Made by a program: the position numbers and the translations under genes. From contig NZ_BMHM01000007.1 of assembly GCF_014640815.1 (NCBI RefSeq), positions 29,673-93,672 of the forward strand: a stretch of 64,000 nucleotides of DNA, written 5' to 3'. Below are positions 16,272 through 23,660 of this stretch, piece by piece (within the stretch, counting starts at the first letter, position 1; every line of letters starts with the position of its first letter). The stretch is from Vreelandella lutescens. Lineage in GTDB: Bacteria; Pseudomonadota; Gammaproteobacteria; Pseudomonadales; Halomonadaceae. The notes beneath the pieces are model-generated. The model saw only the letters and a program-made list of their open reading frames with translations, was not told the DNA's origin and ran no database searches.

Positions 16272-17141
16272 TTAGGCGACCGCCGCCTTACGGCGTTGCA
16301 GCCACCAATGGTTCAACCAAAGCGACGCGCCCATAATGGCCGCCCCCAGCAGGAGTTTCCCTATATCCGCATCGCGGTTCCAAATCACTAGGTTCACCAC
16401 CAAACCCGCTGGCACCAGCGCATTATTCATAATGGCCAAGGTGCCCGCATCCACCTTAGTCGCTCCTTGGTTCCAGGCGAAATAACCCACGCCGGAGGCG
16501 ACCAGCCCCAGCCACGCAAGCACGCCCCACTGCACCGACGTGGAGGGTAACGCAGCGCTGTTACCAAACAGCAAGAACGCGGGCAACGCCACCAGCATGG
16601 CACCAATAAAGAACCAGCCAAAAACACTATGCCATGCCAAGGTGGGCGGTAGGTCTGCCGCGAGACGCCGGTAGCCGACTTGGCCGATGGCAAAGCACAG
16701 GTTAGCGCCCTGCACGACCATAAAGCCTAACCAAAAGCCGCTATCAATCCCGTCATAGCGAATCACCCCAGCACCAATCACCGCCAAAATGGCGGTGATA
16801 AGATAAATAGGCGTGAAACGTTTAAACATCAGGTCATCAAGCAGCGCGATATACACGGGTGTAAAGATGGTAAATAGCAGCACTTCCGGCACAGAGAGCA
16901 GTAAAAACGAGTGATAAAAGAAGGTGTACATGACGCCTAACTGAATCGCACCCAGTGCCATCAATGCCAGCCGCTGCTTCCCGCGCAGCAGGCTTGGACG
17001 TAAAAAAGGCAGAAACACTAGCATCGCTAACGTAACGCGCACCAGCACGGCAAAGTAACTGTCTACCTGCCCCGCCAAATAAACACCAATTAAAGAGAAG
17101 GAGAACGCCCAGAGCGCCGTGACGCCGACCAAGTAGCCCAT
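16272..17141 (-). CDS. EamA-family (DMT) transporter
   Basis: 289 residues with ten probable membrane helices in two EamA repeats (WAFSFSLIGVYLAGQ; SGVGYFAWNQGATKVDAGTLAIMNNALVPAGLVVN). The family exports amino acids and other small metabolites, but the sequence does not show the substrate. Genes on both sides share its strand with gaps of about 100 bases, so it is probably its own unit. Confidence 0.85.
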   Translation of the reverse strand: MGYLVGVTALWAFSFSLIGVYLAGQVDSYFAVLVRVTLAMLVFLPFLRPSLLRGKQRLALMALGAIQLGVMYTFFYHSFLLLSVPEVLLFTIFTPVYIALLDDLMFKRFTPIYLITAILAVIGAGVIRYDGIDSGFWLGFMVVQGANLCFAIGQVGYRRLAADLPPTLAWHSVFGWFFIGAMLVALPAFLLFGNSAALPSTSVQWGVLAWLGLVASGVGYFAWNQGATKVDAGTLAIMNNALVPAGLVVNLVIWNRDADIGKLLLGAAIMGASLWLNHWWLQRRKAAVA

Positions 17142-17227
17142 CAGTAAACCTCAGGAAATAAGATAGTTGACGGGAATTATACGCCTTTAACGCCCTCTGC
17201 CAATGGGCCAAACGTCTCCGATGGCCT

Positions 17228-17797
17228 TTAGCGTTTTTTCAGCCAAATGAACGCGTAAATAACGCCGGGTAACCAGCCGATTAGCGTTAATACAGCACTG
17301 ATGAGCACGCGCTGAGCACCGCCTTCGGTTAAGCCCACCGCTAAAGGCGGCAGCAATACGGCCAATGCGCGATAAGCGAGCTTAAGCGTGTCGGGTTCTG
17401 CCGCAAGCTCTGTAGCTGCCCTTGAAGATGACGGTGTCTTGTCTTCTACGGCTGTTACTTCTTCTGCTTCTGCAGCATTCACTGCGGTGTCAGCCTGTAT
17501 TGGCGGTGGCGTATAGTGTTCAACGGCAGCCTTCGCCTGGGCAGCCTGGGCTTTTTCGCGCTCTAGCGCCTTGCGATGGGCTTCTTTGTCTATTTTTTGC
17601 TCTAGGGTCTCTGCGCCCTCTGCCAAGTCATCGTGGTGGCGTTCCCAATCTTCCCAATCGTGGGGTGTTCCTGATTTAGGGCGTTGATGACCAGAGCCAC
17701 GAGCACGCTCCCAGGCTTTCTCTTCTAGCGTATTCGGCCTGTCAGGGTCTCGTTCTATGCCCACGCCTTTACGATTTAAATATTCACGAGCGTCCAT
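17228..17797 (-). CDS. YqaE/Pmp3-domain membrane protein with long charged N-terminal extension
   Basis: 189 residues. The last ~55 form a two-helix YqaE/Pmp3 hydrophobic module (ALAVLLPPLAVGLTEGGAQRVLISAVLTLIGWLPGVIYAFIWLKKR). Ordinary YqaE proteins are about 50 residues. Here ~135 residues precede it: highly charged, Ala/Glu/Lys-rich, with a predicted coiled segment (EQKIDKEAHRKALEREKAQ) and a Pro-rich linker. YqaE/Pmp3 proteins are tied to membrane potential and salt stress in yeast and bacteria. ATG 17797 has GAGAGGA upstream. Confidence 0.8.
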   Translation of the reverse strand: MDAREYLNRKGVGIERDPDRPNTLEEKAWERARGSGHQRPKSGTPHDWEDWERHHDDLAEGAETLEQKIDKEAHRKALEREKAQAAQAKAAVEHYTPPPIQADTAVNAAEAEEVTAVEDKTPSSSRAATELAAEPDTLKLAYRALAVLLPPLAVGLTEGGAQRVLISAVLTLIGWLPGVIYAFIWLKKR

Positions 17798-17942
17798 TAC
17801 GGTTCCTCTCAACGTTTGAGGCGAGTTTAAAAAAGCAGAAAAGCGTTGAATAACGTCAGTATGGGGGCAGAGCAGGGTCAGTTAAATCACCTACAGTAAG
17901 AGAATCGGCTGTGGCCTGTCGACCATGCTAAGGAGCGCTCCA

Positions 17943-18350
17943 ATGAATAAAAAAATCCCGGATACCGTGCGCGATATTATGTCCCGCGACTGCTACCGTG
18001 TTTCTGGAGAAACATCCATCACTACCCTTGCGCAAGGGCTCGCCCTACACCGATTACCGGGTGCGCCAGTGGTGGATATGGCTGACCGCTTAATTGGCTT
18101 TATCTCTGAACAAGATGTCTTGGGTCGCGTGCTGGACAGCATCTATCATGACGACGAAGCACCGCTCGTCAGAGAGCTGATGCGTCAAGATGTCCTGACA
18201 ACGTCCCCTAATAAGAGCATTACCGATTTGGCCCAAGAAATGCTGGGGGCTAAGCCCAAAATTTACCCTGTCGTAGAACAGCAGCGCCTGGTGGGTATCG
18301 TCACCCGGCGCGATATTTTGATAGCACTGCTCACCATCCGCCGCCATTAA
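17943..18350 (+). CDS. two-CBS-domain protein
   Basis: 135 residues made of two CBS motifs (TVRDIMSRDCYRVSGETSITTLAQGLALHRLPGAPVVD...GFISEQDVLGRVL; VRELMRQDVLTTSPNKSITDLAQEM...YPVVEQQRLVGIVTRRDIL). CBS pairs bind adenine nucleotides and act as sensors; no effector domain is attached, so the partner is unknown. ATG 17943 has AAGGAG 9 bases upstream; an upstream in-frame start lacks a site. Confidence 0.88.
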   Translation: MNKKIPDTVRDIMSRDCYRVSGETSITTLAQGLALHRLPGAPVVDMADRLIGFISEQDVLGRVLDSIYHDDEAPLVRELMRQDVLTTSPNKSITDLAQEMLGAKPKIYPVVEQQRLVGIVTRRDILIALLTIRRH

Positions 18351-18377
18351 CCCCCTTTACCTGCTCAACACACGGGC

Positions 18378-18500
18378 AAAAAAAACCGCTGCTTGAAAAA
18401 GCAGCGGAAGCAAGGGATCGAAAACAATAGCCAGAACAACACTATTAGCGACTGCTATCGCGATGTTGCCTGTACACTCTCAGACACTCCGCACAGAAAA
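18378..18500 (-). ncRNA. candidate small RNA B with an orphan terminator
   Basis: The minus strand ends here in a textbook terminator: 9-bp stem CCGCTGCTT/AAGCAGCGG with a 4-base loop and then eight T (18385-18378). No minus-strand protein gene ends nearby: the flanking genes are both on the plus strand and the hairpin lacks a T run in their direction. Directly upstream of the hairpin is GATCCCTTGCTT, as in candidate A. The 5' end is not visible to me; about 100-120 bases is a guess. It would be transcribed away from the 18.6-kb gene. Confidence 0.5.
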
Positions 18501-18521
18501 AGTTCGCAAAAGGTTAAAATT

Positions 18522-18549
18522 TTCGTCTTTGCGGGCTCAGGCGTATACT
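18522..18549 (+). promoter_or_regulatory. candidate sigma-70 promoter for the 18.6-kb gene
   Basis: TTCGTC and TATACT with a 16-base spacer, about 65 bases before the ATG at 18613. The -10 is a near-consensus match. Confidence 0.5.
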
Positions 18550-18612
18550 AGACAGCCACTCTCCAATAGACGTGTAAACGGGCGTCTAACCTGATGCGGC
18601 TGGGAGCTTTAC

Positions 18613-18972
18613 ATGGCACTTTACTTACTGGTGTTTGGCGTCTGTGTGCTGGTAATGGGAGCCGTGCTGTTAGTGCTCATGAGCGCAGGAACACCGCGCT
18701 ACCGCACGGAACCCAAGGATCTGATTTCGCTGTTTGATAAAGCCCTGGAGAGTAAGGTCAGCGAGACGGAGTGGAACACACTGATTGGCTACCCTATTCG
18801 TCATGATGAGTATTTAGACAACGTCCGCCGTCGTGCCTCGCATCTTATGGATACTCATGGGCGACGCTGGCAGATTGCTCAAGGCAAGCCGCTACTCAAC
18901 CAAGAGGGTTATGCAGAGTTAAAAGCACTGCGCGACCATCTAGCGGCCCACACAGCGCTTCGTCAGCGCTGA
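18613..18972 (+). CDS. hypothetical protein with one N-terminal membrane helix
   Basis: 119 residues. Residues 3-25 form a clear membrane helix (LYLLVFGVCVLVMGAVLLVLMSA), followed by a soluble ~90-residue helical part rich in charged residues (FDKALESKVSETEWNTLIGYPIRHDEYLDNVRRRASHLMD). I do not recognise the family. It has its own promoter and stands 27 bases before the AraC-type gene on the same strand, so the two may be co-transcribed. A conserved membrane-anchored protein is the most that can be said. Confidence 0.65.
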   Translation: MALYLLVFGVCVLVMGAVLLVLMSAGTPRYRTEPKDLISLFDKALESKVSETEWNTLIGYPIRHDEYLDNVRRRASHLMDTHGRRWQIAQGKPLLNQEGYAELKALRDHLAAHTALRQR

Positions 18973-18999
18973 CAGAGCAGCAGCGACGAGGAGAACCCT

Positions 19000-19863
19000 A
19001 TGCCAAGCACTATTCGTCAAATCCCCTTGGAAAGCGCTACCAAGCATCACTCCCATGATTTTCATCAAATTGTGATTACGCTCTGTGGCTCTTCTGAGTT
19101 TGAAATTGAGGGGCTTGGAGGCCGGGTGAACGCCTTTTCTGGCTGCATCGTGCCAGCCAACCATGAGCACTACTACTCTGGAAATGGTCATAACCGCCAG
19201 CTTATTTTAGACCTTCCAGAAGATGCTCCGGCCCTAACGGGTGAACATCGGGAGTTGGTCGCACTCTTTGATGCGCCGCGTTTCTTTGCTTTAGACAGCC
19301 CGCTACGCCACTACTTGACGTTTGTCGAAAGCGAACTGGCCCGCGGATTTGACAACTCGACGACGTCTTTCCAACAAGACCGTTTAGCAGCCACGCTATT
19401 AGGCTCATTAAAAGCGCGCTTGGGCGCATCAGGATGCACAGCCCAACGGCGTATCGACCTGACTCAAATTGATCGCTTCATCCGCCGCCACTTAGCCGAT
19501 GAGCTGCGCGTGGCGGACCTAGCCAAGCTTGCTTGCCTAAGTGAAGCACACTTTTCTGAACGCTTTAGAGCGCAAACCGGGCTCTCGCCCTGGCAGTATG
19601 TGCGCAGGCAACGGCTGCACGCAGCGCGCCAACTAGTGATGCAGAGCCGCTTACCGCTGACCGATATTGCGATTCAAACCGGGTTTGCCAATCAGAGCGC
19701 GCTGTCTCACGCATTTCGCCGCAGTTACGGGGCTTCACCGCGTCAGCTTCGCCAAGGCTTTGTGACCCCCTCGTTAGATGCCAACAGTCGTTCAACGCCT
19801 CATTCAACGGCGTTATCCTCGGCCACATCCCCCGTGGGTGCTGGCGTGCTCTCATCTCAATAG
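19000..19863 (+). CDS. AraC-family regulator, probable proline-use activator
   Basis: 287 residues. The N-terminal ~120 read as a cupin-like sensor (HHSHDFHQIVITLCGSSEFEIEG...NHEHYYSGNG). The C-terminal ~100 are a double helix-turn-helix of the AraC/XylS type (IDRFIRRHLADELRVADLAKLACLSEAHFSERFRAQTGLSPWQYVRRQRL...IAIQTGFANQSALSHAFRRSYGASPRQLR). It precedes putA on the same strand. Because this PutA lacks the DNA-binding domain that lets E. coli PutA repress itself, this protein is the best candidate for put control; that is inference from position. Confidence 0.85.
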   Translation: MPSTIRQIPLESATKHHSHDFHQIVITLCGSSEFEIEGLGGRVNAFSGCIVPANHEHYYSGNGHNRQLILDLPEDAPALTGEHRELVALFDAPRFFALDSPLRHYLTFVESELARGFDNSTTSFQQDRLAATLLGSLKARLGASGCTAQRRIDLTQIDRFIRRHLADELRVADLAKLACLSEAHFSERFRAQTGLSPWQYVRRQRLHAARQLVMQSRLPLTDIAIQTGFANQSALSHAFRRSYGASPRQLRQGFVTPSLDANSRSTPHSTALSSATSPVGAGVLSSQ

Positions 19864-19964
19864 TGCCGCGCTAACGAAGATACGTAAAAAAGTCTTCCCG
19901 TTTGCCGCTAGCGGTGCCTTCTTAACTCTACTAAAGTCGTAATTAGCAATAGCTTGCCGTGAAA

Positions 19965-19995
19965 TTGACACGTTTTGCCATGGAAACGACATACA
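19965..19995 (+). promoter_or_regulatory. candidate putA promoter with an inverted repeat in the spacer
   Basis: Consensus -35 TTGACA (19965-19970) and a weak -10 (ACATAC, 19989-19994). The spacer is filled by the dyad CGTTTTGCCATGGAAACG (19971-19988), with arms CGTTT/AAACG. A protein bound there would lie between the -35 and -10. The leader to the putA ATG would be about 125 bases. Confidence 0.45.
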
Positions 19996-20123
19996 CCTAA
20001 CGACGGCTAGCTCTACATTCAAACGTCAGCCTGGGCACTTGCCCTGCCATCACTTTTTTAACGTTAGCTGACTCAGCTATTCGTTCAAGTTGCTCGTTTC
20101 AGACCTGTCTTACGGGGGCCTCA

Positions 20124-23100
20124 ATGCTCAATGCTAAACAAATGCGTGATTCTGCCACCTGGCAAACCGACCTTGATACGCTGATGCAGCGTGTTAGCGA
20201 ACACTATATCGTCAATGAAGACACTTACGTCAGTGAACTGATCAAACTGCTGGACGCTGATCACGACGATTTTTCGCGCATTGAGGCCAACACGGCAGCC
20301 CTGGTGCGCGACGTGCGCAATATGGATACCGCCGTTGATACCATCGACGAGCTGCTGCAGCAGTACAGCCTGGATACCCATGAAGGCCTGATGCTGATGT
20401 GCCTCGCAGAAGCCATGCTGCGCATTCCAGATAAAGCCACTGCCGATGCTTTAATCGAAGATAAGCTGGGCCCCGCCGACTGGCAGTCACACGTGGGTAA
20501 AAGTGAATCGTGGATGGTCAACGCCTCTACCTGGGGCCTGTTAATGACCGGCCGCGTGCTGAAGCTTGACCACCCTAAAGAGGGCCAGCCCGCTCACTTT
20601 ATTAACCGCATGGTTAATCGTATGGGCGAGCCAGTGATTCGCCGTGCGATGATGGAAGCAATGAAAATCATGGGTAAGCAGTTCGTGCTTGGCCGTGATA
20701 TCAACGAAGCCCTGAAACGTTCCAAGCCGCTGTTCAACAAAGGCTACACCTACTCTTACGACATGCTAGGCGAAGCCGCACGCACCCGCGCCGATGCCAA
20801 ACGCTACTTTGACGACTACGCTCGTGCGATTGAGCAAGTGGGCAAAGCGTGCAAATCGCTGGGCGACAAAACCCCCGCGCCGTCAGTCTCTATCAAGCTC
20901 TCTGCCCTGCACCCCCGCTATGAGTTTGGCCGCCGCGAACAAGTGCTAGCGGAGCTGGTAGACACCGTTATTCAACTGGTCACCAAAGCGCGTGAGCTGG
21001 ATGTAGCCGTTACCATCGATGCGGAAGAAGTGGACCGCCTAGAGCTTTCTTTGGAAGTCTTCCGTGCGATTTACCAAAGCGACGCGGTCAAGGGTTGGGG
21101 CCACTTTGGCTTGGTCGTTCAGGCGTACTCCAAGCGCGCGCTGCCGGTACTGCACTACCTCAATCGTTTAGCCGATGAACAGGGCGATGAAATCCCGCTA
21201 CGCCTAGTAAAAGGTGCGTACTGGGATAGCGAAATCAAAGAGTCTCAGCAGCTGGGTATCGATGGCTATCCGGTCTATACCCGCAAGGCGTGTACCGATG
21301 TGGCTTACTTGGCCTGCGCGCAGTTCCTGCTGTCTGACGACACCCGTGGCCGGATCTTCCCGCAGTTTGCCACGCACAACGCTCACACCGTCACCACCAT
21401 TTTGGAACTGGCGAACCACGACAGCCGCCCGTTTGAATTCCAGCGCCTGCACGGTATGGGCGAAGCGCTTTATGACGCGGCCCTTGAGCGCGCTCCCAAA
21501 GGCACTTACTGCCGTATTTACGCCCCGGTGGGTGCCCACAAGGATCTACTCCCCTACTTGGTACGTCGCCTGCTGGAAAACGGCGCTAACTCCTCCTTCG
21601 TTCACCAGATTGTCGACCCAGACGTGCCGGTAGAGTCACTGTGCCAGCACCCCATCGATACTCTGCGCCAGCAAAAAACGTTCTACAACAAGCGTATTCC
21701 GCTGCCTAAAGACATTTATGGCCCGAAACGCCGTAACTCCCGTGGGGTTAACTTAAACATCCGCAGTCACTACTACCCGCTGATGGACAAGATGGGCGGG
21801 TTTATGGACAAGCAATACCCCACCAAACCGCTGCTGGCCTTCGATGTGGCTGATGACAGCGCCAATACGCATAGTGTCACCTCGCCCTTTGACCGTCGCC
21901 AAACTGTTGGTAGCGTACAGTGGACCAGCAAAGAGCAAGCAGCTAAAGCCCTCGACGCTGCCTGGGAAGCCTTCCCCCGCTGGGACGCCACGCCGGTTGC
22001 CGAGCGCGCAGCGATTCTGCGCCGGTTAGGCGATTTAATGGAAGAGCACATGGCGGAGCTGATGACGCTCTGCTCTCGCGAAGGCGGCAAGCTGCTCACC
22101 GATGGCGTCGATGAAATCAAAGAAGCGGTCGACTTCTGCCGTTACTACGCCATGCGCGCAGAAGAGTCGTTTGGCGAGCCGATTGAGCTGCCTGGCCCCA
22201 CCGGTGAATCCAACCGTTTAATGATGGGCGGTAAAGGTGTTTTTGCCGCCATTAGCCCTTGGAACTTCCCGGTAGCCATCTTCTGCGGTCAGATTGTTGC
22301 CGCCGCCGTCGCAGGTAACACGGTACTGGCGAAGCCTGCCGAACAGACCTCGATTGTCGCTCACCGCGTCATTGAGCTGCTGTATGAAGCGGGCATGCCC
22401 CGTGATGTGGTGCAGCTGCTGCCGGGTGACGGCCCCACTGTCGGTAGCGTACTGACCTCTGACCCGCGCATCACAGGCGTCGTGTTTACCGGCGGTACCG
22501 ACACAGCGCAAATCATTAACCGTGCCCTCGCCGCTCGCGATAACGCGCCGCTGCCAACGCTGATTGCGGAAACCGGCGGCATGAACGCGATGATCGTGGA
22601 CTCCACGGCCCTACCCGAGCAGGTCGTGGTTGATGTCATTCAGTCAGCGTTCCAAAGTGCTGGCCAGCGCTGCTCTGCGCTGCGGGTGCTTTACCTTCAA
22701 GATGACGTTGCCGACCGCGTGATTGAAATTCTCAAGGGAGCCATGAGCGAGCTGCGCATTGGCGACCCCCGCGATCTGGGTACCGACGTGGGGCCCGTCA
22801 TTGATGAAGACGCACGCAAAGGCTTGATGGCGCATATCGAGAAGCTGAAAGGCGAGAACCGCTTAGTAGCCGAAACGCCGATGTCTGCCGAGCACACCCA
22901 GCACGGTACCTTCGTACCGCCGGTCGCCTTTACCATCGACAGCATTGATGCCCTGACGCGCGAGCAGTTTGGCCCGGTGTTACACATTGTGCGCTTCAAA
23001 GCCCGCGAACTTGACAAGGTCATCAACGATATTAACGGCCGGGGTTATGGCCTGACGTTTGGGGTGCATAGCCGTAACGAATCCTTTGCCGCTGAAATAG

Positions 23101-23315
23101 CGCAGAAAATTCGAGTAGGCAATGTGTATATCAACCGTAATATCATCGGTGCCGTTGTTGGCGTTCAACCGTTTGGTGGACAAGGCTTATCTGGCACCGG
23201 TCCTAAAGCAGGTGGGCCGCACTACCTGCAGCGGTTTGTGACCGAAAAAACGATTACTAACAACACCGCCGCTCTGGGTGGCAACGCGTCGCTTCTGGCG
23301 CTAGGGGATGAGTGA
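20124..23315 (+). CDS. putA: bifunctional proline dehydrogenase / L-glutamate-gamma-semialdehyde dehydrogenase
   Basis: 1063 residues. It oxidises proline to glutamate in two steps, using FAD and then NAD+, at the inner face of the membrane. Order: an N-terminal helical domain, the proline dehydrogenase barrel (SVKLSALHPRYE, RLVKGAYWDSEIK), then the aldehyde dehydrogenase with catalytic Cys850 in SAGQRCSALRV. There is no ribbon-helix-helix DNA-binding domain and no ~200-residue C-terminal extension as in the ~1320-residue E. coli enzyme, so this is a purely catalytic PutA. Proline is also a compatible solute in halophiles, so its breakdown bears on salt balance. Confidence 0.95.
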   Translation: MLNAKQMRDSATWQTDLDTLMQRVSEHYIVNEDTYVSELIKLLDADHDDFSRIEANTAALVRDVRNMDTAVDTIDELLQQYSLDTHEGLMLMCLAEAMLRIPDKATADALIEDKLGPADWQSHVGKSESWMVNASTWGLLMTGRVLKLDHPKEGQPAHFINRMVNRMGEPVIRRAMMEAMKIMGKQFVLGRDINEALKRSKPLFNKGYTYSYDMLGEAARTRADAKRYFDDYARAIEQVGKACKSLGDKTPAPSVSIKLSALHPRYEFGRREQVLAELVDTVIQLVTKARELDVAVTIDAEEVDRLELSLEVFRAIYQSDAVKGWGHFGLVVQAYSKRALPVLHYLNRLADEQGDEIPLRLVKGAYWDSEIKESQQLGIDGYPVYTRKACTDVAYLACAQFLLSDDTRGRIFPQFATHNAHTVTTILELANHDSRPFEFQRLHGMGEALYDAALERAPKGTYCRIYAPVGAHKDLLPYLVRRLLENGANSSFVHQIVDPDVPVESLCQHPIDTLRQQKTFYNKRIPLPKDIYGPKRRNSRGVNLNIRSHYYPLMDKMGGFMDKQYPTKPLLAFDVADDSANTHSVTSPFDRRQTVGSVQWTSKEQAAKALDAAWEAFPRWDATPVAERAAILRRLGDLMEEHMAELMTLCSREGGKLLTDGVDEIKEAVDFCRYYAMRAEESFGEPIELPGPTGESNRLMMGGKGVFAAISPWNFPVAIFCGQIVAAAVAGNTVLAKPAEQTSIVAHRVIELLYEAGMPRDVVQLLPGDGPTVGSVLTSDPRITGVVFTGGTDTAQIINRALAARDNAPLPTLIAETGGMNAMIVDSTALPEQVVVDVIQSAFQSAGQRCSALRVLYLQDDVADRVIEILKGAMSELRIGDPRDLGTDVGPVIDEDARKGLMAHIEKLKGENRLVAETPMSAEHTQHGTFVPPVAFTIDSIDALTREQFGPVLHIVRFKARELDKVINDINGRGYGLTFGVHSRNESFAAEIAQKIRVGNVYINRNIIGAVVGVQPFGGQGLSGTGPKAGGPHYLQRFVTEKTITNNTAALGGNASLLALGDE

Positions 23316-23363
23316 ACGGCTCATCAACACAACTAACCTGAACTCCTGAAAAGGAACCGTCTC

Positions 23364-23510
23364 ATGGTTGACAATAATAGAGCAATCGCCCTGACACTTG
23401 CGGCCTGTTTAGGCCGCAACTTGGGCACAGGGAACATTGCACACACACGTACCCACTACTTCTCTAACGGCTTTACTAGCGATACTTCGCTCGCACAGCC
23501 GGTGGAATAA
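23364..23510 (+). CDS. short ORF in the putA-putP leader (uORF1)
   Basis: A 48-codon reading frame with AAGGAA 7 bases before its ATG, starting 48 bases after the putA stop. Residues begin MVDNNRAIALTLAACLGRN and match nothing I know. A perfect hairpin (23398-23419) lies inside it. Either a leader peptide, a small protein, or noise; only the ribosome binding site and position support it. Confidence 0.35.
   Translation: MVDNNRAIALTLAACLGRNLGTGNIAHTRTHYFSNGFTSDTSLAQPVE
23398..23419 (+). other. perfect hairpin between putA and putP
   Basis: TTGCGGCCT / AGGCCGCAA, a 9-bp perfect stem closing a GTTT tetraloop, with no T tract after it. It is therefore not an ordinary terminator; an mRNA stabiliser, processing site or attenuator is possible. 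Confidence 0.6.
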
Positions 23511-23522
23511 AGACTCAGGGTT

Positions 23523-23533
23523 AACAACAACAA
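23523..23533 (+). promoter_or_regulatory. A-rich Hfq/Crc-like motif in the putP leader
   Basis: AACAACAACAA, followed directly by GG. It matches the AAnAAnAA motif that Hfq and Crc bind in Pseudomonas catabolic mRNAs. It overlaps the ribosome binding site of the second short ORF and lies about 130 bases before putP. Confidence 0.4.
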
Positions 23534-23541
23534 GGCTGCGC

Positions 23542-23628
23542 ATGGTCGCTGCAGACCGGCCAGCGCAGAGCCTGTCGGAGCTCGCCTTGTACAAAAAAGT
23601 CAGCAAGCGCAGACGCTTTTGTACGTAG
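23542..23628 (+). CDS. short ORF in the putP leader (uORF2)
   Basis: A 28-codon frame with AAGG 6 bases before its ATG, ending 32 bases before putP. The C-terminal half is basic (KKVSKRRR). The inverted repeat 23589-23624 lies inside it. Coding status is uncertain; it is listed because of its site and position. Confidence 0.25.
   Translation: MVAADRPAQSLSELALYKKVSKRRRFCT
23589..23624 (+). other. inverted repeat upstream of putP
   Basis: GTACAAAA (23589-23596) and TTTTGTAC (23617-23624) form an 8-bp inverted repeat 37 bases before the putP ATG. It could be an mRNA stem or an operator. The rest of the putA-putP gap shows no other recognisable feature. Confidence 0.4.
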
Positions 23629-23660
23629 CGTAGCCCGTACTAACAAACTGGAGAAGTTTC

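Noticed and set aside
23409..23606. 65-codon minus-strand frame in the putA-putP gap
   Set aside because: No ribosome binding site, no known motif, and it runs against the hairpins; more likely a shadow.
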